Assembly: GCA_965248975.1 (NCBI GenBank)
Contig: CBDFKU010000008.1
Coordinates: 1-64,000 of the forward strand
Length of the DNA stretch: 64,000 bases
Source: CBDFKU01 sp965248975
GTDB taxonomy: Bacteria; Chloroflexota; Dehalococcoidia; Lucifugimonadales; JAGWBF01
Reading direction: 5' to 3'
In this document: positions 43,240 through 51,633 of the stretch, piece after piece
Layout: each line of letters starts with the position of its first letter
How positions within the stretch are numbered: the first letter of the stretch is position 1
Notes under the pieces: model-generated
Databases searched by the model: none
What the model was told of the DNA's origin: nothing
The model's input: the letters and a program-made list of their open reading frames with translations, nothing else
Program-made: the position numbers and the translations under genes

Positions 43240-45546
43240 ATGGACGCCACGGCCTTCTTGAACCACCTGAAAAAGTCGCCGACCTACAGGCGGCAGCTGG
43301 TCCATGTGGAGCACATACCAGCCCGTGGGGCCTCCAGCGGCGTGCTCGATACCCTGTTACACCCGGATATCCTGCGGTCCCTGCAGGCCAGGGAGCTCTG
43401 GCCGCTGTACAGCCATCAGGCCGAAGCGCTGAACAACCTAGGTAGCGGCGACAACGTCATCGTCGCCACTCCCGCCGCCAGCGGCAAGAGTCTGTGCTAC
43501 CACCTCCCCGTGCTGGACTCCCTACTGGACGACCCCGGCAGCCGGGCGCTGTACATATTCCCCACCAAGGCCCTCGCCCAGGACCAGCTCAGGGCATTGA
43601 CGGAGCTGGCCGAAGGGCTGCCACTCCAGGCAGCCATATTCGACGGCGACACCCCTCCCGCCGAGCGGCCCGGGATCAAGAAGTCCACCCAGGTTCTTTT
43701 GACTAACCCCGACATGCTGCACCTGGGCATACTGCCCAACCACCGGACGTGGCACCGCCTGATCCAGGGGCTCCGATACGTGGTCCTGGACGAGGCCCAC
43801 GCCTATCGCGGCGTCTTCGGGTCCCACATCTCCAACGTCCTGCGAAGGCTGAGGCGGCTTTGCCGGGCTTACGGCAGTGATCCCCAGTTCATCCTGTGCT
43901 CGGCCACCATCGCCAACCCGGGGGAGCTGGCCCACCGGCTCACCGGCCTGTCGTTCAAGGTAATCGACACGGACGGCGCGCCCTTTGGGGGCAAGAAGTT
44001 CGCCTTCTGGAACCCACCCATCGTGGACCCGGCCAAGTCGGCGCGGCGCAGCACCAACACCGAGGCGGCCACCCTGTTCTCGCAGCTAGTCGCTCGCGGG
44101 ATCAGGACTATGGCCTTCGTAAGGACCCGCCGCGTGGCCGAGCTGGTCTACCTGTACGCCCGGGGACAGCTGGAAGAAGAAGGGGCCGGCATGGGCTCGA
44201 AGATAAGCCCCTACCGGGCCAGCTACCTCCCCGAGGACCGGCGACGCATCGAGAAGGCCCTGGTCGAGGGGGAGCTGACAGGCGTGGCCACCACCAACGC
44301 CCTGGAGTTGGGCATCGACGTGGGCAGCCTGGACGCCACCGTCATAACGGGCTATCCCGGCAGCATAGCCAGCACCTGGCAGCAGGCCGGACGTAGCGGC
44401 AGGCGCGGGGAAGAGTCCCTCTCCATCCTGGTGGGCCAGGGCAATCCCCTGGACCAGTACCTCATGGCCCATCCAAAGGCCTTCTTCGGGCGACCGGTGG
44501 AGAACGCCCTCATATCCCCGGAGAACCCCCACATCATTCAGCCTCACCTGCTGTGCGCCGCCTACGAATCACCCCTCACCCCGGAAGACGAGGATATATT
44601 CGGTCCCGGCATGGCCGGGCACCTGGACAACATGGCCCACTTGGGTCTGCTCAGGCAGGTCAACGACAAGTGGCACATCTCCACCTCGGTTTCCTATCCG
44701 GCGGAGGAGGTGAACATCCGCTCCACCTCGCCCCATGGCTACCTAGTAGTGGTCGAGGAGTCGGGGGTCATCCTGGAGACGGTGGAGGAGGCCGCGGCCT
44801 TCCACCAGCTACACCCCGGGGCCGTCTACCTCCACCGCGGCGAGCCATACCTGGTGAGCAGGCTGGACCAGGCTTCGCGAACGGCCTACGTCGGCCACAA
44901 CGACGGCACCTACTACACCCAGACCAAGGACATCACCGACATCAGGATCCGTGGCGTGCGCCGGTCCCGGACCGCCGGTGGAGTGGATGTGTATCTTGGG
45001 GACGTGGAAGTGACCAACCACGTGCTGGGTTTCAAGAAGCGGAGGCCCTTTACCGAGGAGGCCTTAGGGGAGGAGCCCCTGGACCTGCCGCCGCGGCGCT
45101 TCAACACCGTCGCCCTCTGGTTCGACATCCCTCAGCACGTTCTGGAGCTGGCCACCAGTGCCCGAATGGACCTGGCCGGTGGCCTCCACGCCGCCGAGCA
45201 CGCCGCCATAGGGGTGCTGCCGCTGTACGCTCTCTGCGACCGCAACGACATCGGGGGCGTTTCCACACCCCTCCACCCCGACACGGGGAAGCCCCAGATC
45301 TTCATCTACGACGGGCACCCTGGCGGCATAGGGATCGCGGAGCGTGGGTACGAGATAATCGAGGAGCTGTGGGCCACCACCCTCGAGGCGGTCTCGGAGT
45401 GTCAGTGCGCCAGCGGCTGCCCAAGCTGCATCCAGTCGCCCAAGTGCGGCAACAACAACCATCCCCTGGACAAAGGGGTGGCGACCGTTATGTTAAGCGC
45501 ATTATCTCCCGGACGGGAGTCGGACTCGTTAGAAAAAAGACCCTAG
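43240..45546 (+). CDS. DEAD/DEAH-box helicase with DUF1998 (MrfA/YprA-like)
   Basis: A 768-residue superfamily 2 DNA helicase. Motif I is ATPAASGKS, motif II DEAH (VVLDEAHAYRG), motif III SAT (CSATIANPGEL) and motif VI QQAGRSGRRG. The C-terminal DUF1998 part ends in a four-Cys site CQCASGCPSCIQSPKCG, which defines the MrfA group. MrfA repairs mitomycin-type adducts in Bacillus. It forms an operon with ylxP. Its end overlaps the convergent lipoprotein gene by 4 bases. Confidence 0.93.
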   Translation: MDATAFLNHLKKSPTYRRQLVHVEHIPARGASSGVLDTLLHPDILRSLQARELWPLYSHQAEALNNLGSGDNVIVATPAASGKSLCYHLPVLDSLLDDPGSRALYIFPTKALAQDQLRALTELAEGLPLQAAIFDGDTPPAERPGIKKSTQVLLTNPDMLHLGILPNHRTWHRLIQGLRYVVLDEAHAYRGVFGSHISNVLRRLRRLCRAYGSDPQFILCSATIANPGELAHRLTGLSFKVIDTDGAPFGGKKFAFWNPPIVDPAKSARRSTNTEAATLFSQLVARGIRTMAFVRTRRVAELVYLYARGQLEEEGAGMGSKISPYRASYLPEDRRRIEKALVEGELTGVATTNALELGIDVGSLDATVITGYPGSIASTWQQAGRSGRRGEESLSILVGQGNPLDQYLMAHPKAFFGRPVENALISPENPHIIQPHLLCAAYESPLTPEDEDIFGPGMAGHLDNMAHLGLLRQVNDKWHISTSVSYPAEEVNIRSTSPHGYLVVVEESGVILETVEEAAAFHQLHPGAVYLHRGEPYLVSRLDQASRTAYVGHNDGTYYTQTKDITDIRIRGVRRSRTAGGVDVYLGDVEVTNHVLGFKKRRPFTEEALGEEPLDLPPRRFNTVALWFDIPQHVLELATSARMDLAGGLHAAEHAAIGVLPLYALCDRNDIGGVSTPLHPDTGKPQIFIYDGHPGGIGIAERGYEIIEELWATTLEAVSECQCASGCPSCIQSPKCGNNNHPLDKGVATVMLSALSPGRESDSLEKRP

Positions 45547-45905
45547 CGCGAGATTTCAACTCTGGTGGCGATGTTGTTCGCCGGGTTGTACGTGGCGGTC
45601 ACTTCCGACCCGATTCGATCGACGAGATCATCCAACGCCCCATCAGCTTCGTCAACTATGACCGCAGCGGCGGGTGTTACGCTCAGCACAAGCACGGCGC
45701 CGAGCGGAGTTGTGACGTTGACGATACGGCGCGGGAGATCAACGAACGTAAGCGTGCCCGAGACCGTAGCCGTGACGGCGGCCTCCGGCGTTGCCGTGAC
45801 GGGTACGCTGGGCTCTTGCCGGGACTCCGTCACCGCACCTCCTCCGCAGCTCGTGAGAAGTGCCACGACTATTAAAGCTCGCCAAGCTCCGCCTGACAAC
45901 CGCAT
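45543..45905 (-). CDS. small lipoprotein of unknown function
   Basis: A 120-residue exported protein. WRALIVVALLTSCGGG is a signal peptide with the lipobox LTSC. The mature part has a short Thr-rich spacer and a beta-rich stretch (GTLTFVDLPRRIVNVTTPLG) that resembles an OB-like DUF5666-type domain. I chose ATG 45905 over 45920. It is convergent with the helicase gene and overlaps it by 4 bases. Confidence 0.7.
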   Translation of the reverse strand: MRLSGGAWRALIVVALLTSCGGGAVTESRQEPSVPVTATPEAAVTATVSGTLTFVDLPRRIVNVTTPLGAVLVLSVTPAAAVIVDEADGALDDLVDRIGSEVTATYNPANNIATRVEISR

Positions 45906-45926
45906 CTTCGCCCGGCCCAAAAGCGA

Positions 45927-46358
45927 CTAGTCTCCAGGGGCCGGCGACAGCTCGTAGAGCTGGGTCCTGGCCTTGATCTGCTCGTCCCATCCCCGGGAAC
46001 GTATGTCGATCATCAGCCCTTCCGGCCCCCTATACTTGCGGTTGGCCTTGCTGCTCCCCGGGCACTCGGTGGACCCGGCCGACTCTATGTCCTTGCACGC
46101 CTCTTCCAGGTCGTCGACGTAGAAACCGATGTGGTGCACGCCGGGGACCGTGGTGGCGCCGTCTCCCAGGTCGGGGGCCTCGTCGCTGCCGTGCTTCAGG
46201 ACTGCGAAGTATATGTACCCATCGGTCAGCCAGATGCCCTCGTCGCCGGTGTCGGCCGGTCTCCGTCGCAGCTCCTCAAGGCCGAAGACCTCCTTGTAGA
46301 ATTCGGCGGTCTTGGCCGGGTCCGGCGTCGACAGGGCTATGTGCTTGATCCTTGCCAT
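45927..46358 (-). CDS. VOC-family (glyoxalase/dioxygenase-fold) protein
   Basis: A 143-residue single VOC domain: RIKHIALSTPDPAKTAEFYK starts the first beta-alpha-beta unit (metal His6) and VPGVHHIGFYVDDLEEACKD the second. The C-terminal Glu lies in YRGPEGLMIDI. Such proteins are metal enzymes or binders acting on small molecules; the substrate is unknown. It lies 38 bases downstream of the HTG hydrolase gene on the same strand and probably shares its transcript. Confidence 0.88.
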   Translation of the reverse strand: MARIKHIALSTPDPAKTAEFYKEVFGLEELRRRPADTGDEGIWLTDGYIYFAVLKHGSDEAPDLGDGATTVPGVHHIGFYVDDLEEACKDIESAGSTECPGSSKANRKYRGPEGLMIDIRSRGWDEQIKARTQLYELSPAPGD

Positions 46359-46396
46359 GATTCACTCCTCGACGATGGATTTGACGGCTGGAGCGG

Positions 46397-47323
46397 CTAC
46401 AGGGGATGCTTGCCCAGGAAGTCCAGCACCACTTCGGCGAGCGCCGCTGGCACGAAGTCGGGGGCGTTGTCGTCGGCCCCTTTCAGCACGAAGTTCTCGC
46501 AGTTGGGCACTAGCTCCGCTACTCTGTTTCCGCGAAGGTTGTAGTACACCTCGTAAGGACTATCGGGCTCGATGTGAAGCGTCGGTGACTGGATCCGAGT
46601 TAGCGGCGCCTTCGTGTCCCGTGAGTAGAGGGACAGCATGAGCTGAAGCAGGTGCTCGGAGCTGGCCATGGTGTCCACCACCCACTGATCTAGGAACTTA
46701 CGCTGCTCAGGGGTGATGAACCGATCGGGGCCTCGGGAAGGTCCGGGGTGGAAGACCGAACTGAACAGCGACTCCGGGTTGCGATGCCAGTCGGGGGAAG
46801 GCGGCCTCGCCGTGTGCAGCCAGTTCCTGAACAGGTACCCATAGGCCCGCATCCACAACGAGGTCAGGTGCGAGCCGTCATTGGCCGAGCCCCACCTGGG
46901 GACCTCCGTCCTGGTATTCTCCAGCATCCTCTCCCGCTCTTCCTCGGTCTCAATCAGGGGATACTGGATGATCAGGGCGGCCACCCGCTGGGGCCAGGCG
47001 GCGGCCGCTTCCACGGCCACGACGGAGCCGGTGTGCCAGCCCAGGACATGAGTCCTCTCGATGTTCAGCGCATCCAGGAAGTGCACCGTGTTTCGCGCCA
47101 GGTCCATCATCGCGTCGTCGGTGTCCGTCGGAGGAGGGCTGGAGTTCCCGTACCCTAGCATGTCAATGGCGATAGCCCGGTAGCGGTGGGACAGCAGGGG
47201 GATCAGGTTCTTGAACATGTGGAGGGAACGGGGCGTCTGGTGCAGGAGCAGCAGGGGTTCTCCCTGGCCCTCCTCCACGTAGTGGACCTGGCCTTCAAGA
47301 GTATCTGCATAGCCCCATTTCAT
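46397..47323 (-). CDS. alpha/beta-hydrolase-fold protein with His at the nucleophile elbow (HTG type, copy 2)
   Basis: A 308-residue paralogue of the gene at 3504-4415. EGQVHYVEEGQGEPLLLLHQ, LIPLLSHRYRAIAIDMLGYG and the elbow G95-W96-H97-T98-G99 match it. The acidic segment is EPDSPYEVYY, and the usual catalytic His position reads GADDNAPDF. The last residues DFLGKHPL also agree (DWLGRHPL in copy 1). I chose ATG 47323, with GGAG nine bases upstream; an ATG 14 codons earlier is possible. Activity is uncertain for the same reason as copy 1. Confidence 0.87.
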   Translation of the reverse strand: MKWGYADTLEGQVHYVEEGQGEPLLLLHQTPRSLHMFKNLIPLLSHRYRAIAIDMLGYGNSSPPPTDTDDAMMDLARNTVHFLDALNIERTHVLGWHTGSVVAVEAAAAWPQRVAALIIQYPLIETEEERERMLENTRTEVPRWGSANDGSHLTSLWMRAYGYLFRNWLHTARPPSPDWHRNPESLFSSVFHPGPSRGPDRFITPEQRKFLDQWVVDTMASSEHLLQLMLSLYSRDTKAPLTRIQSPTLHIEPDSPYEVYYNLRGNRVAELVPNCENFVLKGADDNAPDFVPAALAEVVLDFLGKHPL

Positions 47324-47376
47324 GCTCGTCTCCAGCGAAGGACCGTCGGCGTCAGTGGATCGCACGGCAAGTGCGG

Positions 47377-47652
47377 CTACGCGGTTCTGGCGCCCAGCCT
47401 CTCGTTTATGGCCTTCATCATGTCCTGTAGGTCGGGGAAGATGTGGGCGTCGGCCTCGTGGCGGTGCTCGCCCACCAGCTCGCCGTCGATGCGGATGTCG
47501 AACTTGCCGTGGCCTCCGGGTATCAGCTTGAAGGACCCGATGTGGTCACCGGCGCGGTTCAGGGCCTCGCCCGCCATCCAGGCGGCTCTCAGGGCGTGGC
47601 CTCAATGGTGGCAGTAGAGGATCTCGATGTCCAGCTTGCCGTCCTGCGCCAT
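47377..47652 (-). CDS. SelW/Rdx-family selenoprotein with in-frame UGA (CxxU)
   Basis: A predicted 91-residue thioredoxin-like selenoprotein. Reading from ATG 47652 gives MAQDGKLDIEILYCHH, then TGA (47604-47602), then GHALRAAWMAGEALNRAG and HIGSFKLIPGGHGKFDIRID. C14-H-H-U17 fits the redox CxxU motif of SelW-like proteins, and AAWMAGE follows it in related CxxC proteins. AGGAGGT sits six bases before the ATG. The RNA after UGA can form CCGCC-UGGAU-GGCGG, 17-31 bases on, where bacterial SECIS hairpins lie. Codons continue with normal use to a TGA at 47377. Confidence 0.8.
47585..47601 (-). promoter_or_regulatory. candidate bacterial SECIS hairpin
   Basis: Downstream of the UGA, CCGCC and GGCGG form a 5-bp stem with the loop UGGAU, extendable by outer GGCC/GGCC pairing. 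Position is approximate. Confidence 0.5.
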
Positions 47653-47688
47653 GAGGCACCTCCTGTACTCCGGGCGATTGGTAGATGA

Positions 47689-47717
47689 ATCATATTTCAG
47701 GGCCGTAAGGGTGTCAA
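47689..47717 (-). promoter_or_regulatory. promoter of the selenoprotein gene
   Basis: On the minus strand TTGACA (47717-47712) and TATGAT (47694-47689) are spaced by 17 bases, 36 bases before the start codon. It overlaps the end of the upstream hydrolase gene. Confidence 0.75.
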
Positions 47718-48469
47718 TCGCGGTGCCGGTCCAGCGACGCCAGGAACTCGTCCAGAGTATGAAGGTAGGGCTCGCCTCCAGCGATGTAGGTATCGTTGTG
47801 GGCGGCCCCTTCGATGACGTAGAACCGCTTCGGCTCGCGGGCGGCCTCGTAGAGCTTCCGCCCCTGGGCCATGGGCACCACCTCGTCCAGGTCTCCATGA
47901 AGAATCAGCAGCGGGGATGACACCTGGCCTATCCTGGACAGCGAGTCGTACTTGTTGGGGATCAGCAAATGCACCGGGAGGCGGGGGTAAGCGACCTTCG
48001 CCATCTCCCGGACAGAGGCGAAGGGTGACTCCAGAATCAACCCGTAGAGGGTGCTTCTGCAGGCCAACCAGACGGCCACGGCGGCGCCCAGGGATCTGCC
48101 GAAGTAGACGATCTTCCCGGGGTCGACATCCTGCCGGGAGACCAGATAGTCCAGCGCGCCCACGGCGTCGCGATACGTCCCCCGCTCCGAGGGCCGGCCG
48201 TCACTGAGCCCATAGCCCCGGTAGTCGAACAGGAAGATGTTGACCCCCAGACGGCTGCTGAGGAGGGTCAGATCCTCCAGGCGGTGGCTTACGTTGCCTC
48301 CATTGCCGTGGAACCACAGCCAGGTGACATCGCCGGCGCCGGGCACGAACCAGCCGTGCAGGCTCATGCCATCGCTGGCGGGGAAGCGTAGGTCTTCGTA
48401 TTGAAGGCCCCACTGGGCAGGGGTCTCCGCCACCTCCTTCGTGGGGAAGAAGAGGAACCGGTCTATCAG
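47714..48469 (-). CDS. alpha/beta hydrolase (BEM46/ABHD13-like) with probable CTG start
   Basis: A ~251-residue serine hydrolase. WFHGNGGN is the oxyanion strand, YFGRSLGAA holds the nucleophile Ser126, LHGDLDEVVP the Asp and GAAHND the His, so the triad is complete. The family start (LIDRFLFFPTKE) comes directly after the permease stop. No ATG, GTG or TTG is in frame before it; the codon overlapping the stop is CTG (CTGA), with AAGGAAAG upstream. The frame runs further upstream but only as antisense-like shadow of the permease. It is the third gene of the ABC operon. Confidence 0.82.
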   Translation of the reverse strand: MIDRFLFFPTKEVAETPAQWGLQYEDLRFPASDGMSLHGWFVPGAGDVTWLWFHGNGGNVSHRLEDLTLLSSRLGVNIFLFDYRGYGLSDGRPSERGTYRDAVGALDYLVSRQDVDPGKIVYFGRSLGAAVAVWLACRSTLYGLILESPFASVREMAKVAYPRLPVHLLIPNKYDSLSRIGQVSSPLLILHGDLDEVVPMAQGRKLYEAAREPKRFYVIEGAAHNDTYIAGGEPYLHTLDEFLASLDRHRD

Positions 48470-49212
48470 AGCTCTTTCCTTCGAAACACCGCCCAGGTGC
48501 CGACGCCCAGAACGGCGATGCTCGCCCAGGAGATGGCGAAGGATGTCCAATAGCCGCCTTGCTGGACGCCTTCGTCGACATCGGTGATCCCAGCACCCCA
48601 CTCCGGCGCGTTGATGGGCCAGTACCGTTGGGTATGTGGGATTTCGCTCACGGCTCCCTGGACTATGAACAAAAGGAGGGCAAGGCCTCCAGCCAGGAGC
48701 TGCCTCCGGAACATCCCGCTCCAGAAGAAGGTGATGGAGGCGATGAATATCAGATAGACGCCGATGATGGCCATGAAGGCCGCGAACCGTGCCACGCTCC
48801 AGTAGTCGAACAGTATGATCGTCAGGACGTACATGACTGCGGAGCCGACTACCAGTGCGGTGAAGATGGAGAGGGCCAGTCCCAGGAACTTGGCTCCCAC
48901 GAAGGCTGCTCGGGTGACCGGTTTGCTCAATGTCATGGCCGCCGTGCCGCTGGCCCTCTCCACGGACAGCGAGCCCATGGCGACGATGATGGTGACCAGG
49001 GTGCCCAAGGTGAATATGGTGATGCCGTATCCCTGGAAAAGCTGGCGGGCCTCCTCGGCTCCCTGGGACTCGCCTTTGACCTCGGTTATGGCGAAGGGGA
49101 TTATCGCCACCAGAAGGGAGACCGCCGTGAAGATCCCAACCAGCGCCAAGAACTTCCACGTCCGGCGCTGCTCCAGGACCTCCTTCCAGGCCAGTGCCCA
49201 GAAGCCGGTCAC
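48466..49212 (-). CDS. ABC-2-type transporter permease
   Basis: A 248-residue membrane protein with six predicted helices. FWALAWKEVLEQRRTWKF is the cytoplasmic lead-in; GSLSVERASGTAAMTLSKPV is the conserved ABC-2 segment between helices 2 and 3 (NosY-like). It forms an exporter with the preceding ATPase, whose stop overlaps its ATG by 4 bases. The substrate is unknown. Confidence 0.9.
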   Translation of the reverse strand: MTGFWALAWKEVLEQRRTWKFLALVGIFTAVSLLVAIIPFAITEVKGESQGAEEARQLFQGYGITIFTLGTLVTIIVAMGSLSVERASGTAAMTLSKPVTRAAFVGAKFLGLALSIFTALVVGSAVMYVLTIILFDYWSVARFAAFMAIIGVYLIFIASITFFWSGMFRRQLLAGGLALLLFIVQGAVSEIPHTQRYWPINAPEWGAGITDVDEGVQQGGYWTSFAISWASIAVLGVGTWAVFRRKEL

Positions 49213-50162
49213 TGGCCCGGTCCGCCGTTACCCATCAGATCGATAAACACTTCCTCCAGGGTGGCCGAGGCCAGCTCGTACCTGAGCAGCGTCAGGCCGC
49301 TCTCGTAGACCAGCCGGGGCAGCTCCCTTTTTGCCGCCGCGACGTCGGTGACGTCCACCCGGAACACCTGCCGCTCTCCCCGCCTATGGCTGTCCATGGA
49401 CTTGACCCAGGGAGTCCCCGCCAGATGCCTGGCCAAAGGTCCCGGGTCCTCCTCGAACTCGATCTCGAATACCGACTGGCTGCCCCGGGCCCGCAGCTCG
49501 TCGATGGACCCGGTGACCACCAGCTTCCCTTTGTTGATGATGGCCACGTGATCGCAAACCCGCTCCACGTCCGCCAGGATATGGGTGGACACGAGAACGG
49601 TGGTCTCCCCCTTGAGGGAACCGATGGTCTCCAGCATATCCCGCCGTCCCATGGGGTCCAAGGCCGAGGCAGGCTCGTCAAGGAAGAGGACCCTGGGCCT
49701 GTGAATCAACGCCTGGGCCACCCCCAGCCGCTGCTGCATACCTCGGGAGTATCCCTTCACCTTCCGGTCCGCTGCCTCCTCCAGGTTGACCTGGCGCAGA
49801 AGCTGGCTGGTACGGGCACCGGACTCGGCGAAGCTCAGTCCATAGAGCTTCCCGGTGAAGCGCAGGAACTCCCTTCCGGTCATCCAGCCGTAGTAGGCGG
49901 GGGCCTCAGGCAGGTAGCCCACGTTGGCCCGGAGCCGGAGGGATTTCCCCGCCACCCGCTCTCCGGCTACCCACATGTCCCCGCCCGTGGGGTCCGTCAG
50001 TCCGGTCAGCAGCCGGAGGGTGGTCGTCTTGCCGGCGCCGTTGGGCCCGAGGAACCCGTAAACGGTGCCCTCGGTGACCGTAAGGTCCAGGGCGTCGATG
50101 GCCGTTACGCTACCGAACCTTTTGGTCAGACCCTCACAACGTATAGCCTCTGAGTCAGCCAC
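49209..50162 (-). CDS. ABC transporter ATP-binding protein
   Basis: A 317-residue ATPase with Walker A GPNGAGKTT (near residue 40), Q-loop region NVGYLPEAPAYYGWMTG, signature YSRGMQQRLG, Walker B VLFLDEPASALDP and the switch His in VSTHILADVE. The ~90-residue C-terminal extension is common in NosF/CcmA-like exporters. It starts only three bases after the stop of the crotonase gene. Confidence 0.94.
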   Translation of the reverse strand: MADSEAIRCEGLTKRFGSVTAIDALDLTVTEGTVYGFLGPNGAGKTTTLRLLTGLTDPTGGDMWVAGERVAGKSLRLRANVGYLPEAPAYYGWMTGREFLRFTGKLYGLSFAESGARTSQLLRQVNLEEAADRKVKGYSRGMQQRLGVAQALIHRPRVLFLDEPASALDPMGRRDMLETIGSLKGETTVLVSTHILADVERVCDHVAIINKGKLVVTGSIDELRARGSQSVFEIEFEEDPGPLARHLAGTPWVKSMDSHRRGERQVFRVDVTDVAAAKRELPRLVYESGLTLLRYELASATLEEVFIDLMGNGGPGQ

Positions 50163-50165
50163 GGG

Positions 50166-50969
50166 TCACCGCCCTTTCCACTGAGGCTCTCTTTTCTCCG
50201 CGAAGGCCCTGGGCCCCTCTTTGGCATCTTCGCTGAGAAGAAGCCTGTCGTACATCTGGAAGGTGAGAGCGGAGATGGCCTGGGTGCTCATGTCCAGTCC
50301 CCGGTATGCCAGCTCCTTGAAATAGCTGAGGGAAATGGGTGCGTTGGCCGCTATGCGCTCCGCCAGAGCCATGGTCTCCTCCATGAGCCGATCTCCAGGC
50401 ACCACTCGATTGATGAACCCCATCTCCTGGGCCCTTTGAGCGGTGACCGGCTCGGCAGTCAGCACTAGCTCCATCACCGCGGCCACGGGGATAAGCTGGG
50501 TCAGGGTGACGGCGAAGGGCGGGAACAACCCCACGTGGGACTCGGTGATGCCCAGACGGGCCTCTTCGGCCGCGAGCCGCAGGTCGCACATCTGGGCGAT
50601 GGACCAGCCTCCGGCCAACGCGTAGCCGTTCACGGCTGCGATGAGGGGCTTCCAGGTCTGGCGGGCCCACAGGTACGGTTGGTCCTTGCTCATACTGTCG
50701 CCAGCGCTGGCAACGACGCCCGCGGCATTGTCGTCGGCCCGCTCCTTCAGGTCACGTCCGGCGCAGAAGGCACGCCCGGCCCCGGTGATGACCGCCACCC
50801 TGGCATCGTCGTCCTCCTCGAACTTCCAGAGAGCGCCCGCGAACTCGCTCTTGAGCTGGCGGTTGATGGCGTTCAGCGCCTCGGGGCGGTTCAGGGTGAT
50901 CAACACCACCCGGTCTCGTTTTTCATAGAGGACCGCGCCGCCGGGTTCGCTGAACTCTCCAGGTGCCAT
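50166..50969 (-). CDS. crotonase-family (enoyl-CoA hydratase-like) protein
   Basis: A 267-residue crotonase-fold enzyme. AGRAFCAGRDLKER is the oxyanion-hole strand and NGYALAGGWSIAQMCDLRLA the second. In enoyl-CoA hydratase the first catalytic Glu lies at the place where this protein has Ser (GGCELAMMCD against GGWSIAQMCD). The second Glu is kept in LGITESHVGLF. It may therefore catalyse another crotonase reaction. It begins the operon with the ABC transporter. Confidence 0.85.
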   Translation of the reverse strand: MAPGEFSEPGGAVLYEKRDRVVLITLNRPEALNAINRQLKSEFAGALWKFEEDDDARVAVITGAGRAFCAGRDLKERADDNAAGVVASAGDSMSKDQPYLWARQTWKPLIAAVNGYALAGGWSIAQMCDLRLAAEEARLGITESHVGLFPPFAVTLTQLIPVAAVMELVLTAEPVTAQRAQEMGFINRVVPGDRLMEETMALAERIAANAPISLSYFKELAYRGLDMSTQAISALTFQMYDRLLLSEDAKEGPRAFAEKREPQWKGR

Positions 50970-51096
50970 GGTACTCCTCCAGAAGAATTTTCACGTCGCC
51001 CTCACCCCGCAGCCCTCTCCCATCGTGAGAGGGGTGGCCCTGAGCTTTGTCGGAGGGCCGGGGTTAGGGATCGAGTTGGCTTGCCCCGCGCGAGTC

Positions 51097-51459
51097 TTAC
51101 GCGTAGGGTCCCAGGTAGGTCCCCCCGATCACGTGGACGTGGCCGTGCTCCTGGCTCTGCATCGCGTCGGCCCCGAAGTTCGACAGCAGGCGGTATCCGC
51201 CAGGGCAGAACTGCCGCCCCATGTCTACGGCCGTTCGTCCGATCCGACCCATGATGCCGTCGCTCCACAGCTCCTGCTGGGTCATATGGCTCTTGGGCAT
51301 GACCAGAAGCATCACCGGAACCCATTCCAGGCGGTTGTCTATTACGACGATCTCGTCGTCCTCGTAGCGGAACTTGGCCGGCGACTTCCGGGCGACAATC
51401 TCGCAGAATACGCATCCCGCGTTTTGGTTCACCGCTACGTGATCCTCCGAACTTGCCAC
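51097..51459 (-). CDS. HIT-family protein
   Basis: A 120-residue histidine-triad nucleotide hydrolase or transferase. CVFCEIVARKSPAKFRYEDDE is the usual start with a CxxC zinc pair, and the triad HGHVHV is near residue 106. It acts on AMP-linked substrates such as AppA or adenylylated lysine. A palindromic CTCACCCC/GAGAGGGGT-type intergenic sequence lies just downstream (51000-51070). Confidence 0.92.
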   Translation of the reverse strand: MASSEDHVAVNQNAGCVFCEIVARKSPAKFRYEDDEIVVIDNRLEWVPVMLLVMPKSHMTQQELWSDGIMGRIGRTAVDMGRQFCPGGYRLLSNFGADAMQSQEHGHVHVIGGTYLGPYA

Positions 51460-51633
51460 GGGCTCACGGCAGACCGCCGGACGGATCTTCCTGGGCGATG
51501 ACGATCATTGAAGCTGTCCCGCGGTTGACGACCAGCGGGTCCCGGACTACCAACATTCATCGCCTGAGAATATAGAGCAGCCCTGCGCCATTGTCAAATC
51601 AAACCGGCGAAGGGTGATCGAGCTGGTCGAAAG

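Noticed and set aside
47377..47577. A 66-residue stand-alone ORF
   Set aside because: It has no ribosome binding site, and the conserved protein clearly continues upstream through an in-frame TGA to a well-supported start.
47714..49159. A 481-residue fusion protein
   Set aside because: The upstream half is a shadow of the ABC permease in another frame; only the last ~251 residues match a hydrolase.
51000..51070. A small gene or RNA in the GC-rich segment downstream of the crotonase
   Set aside because: It looks like a common intergenic palindrome (CCCTCTCCCATCGTGAGAGG) with no coding signs.
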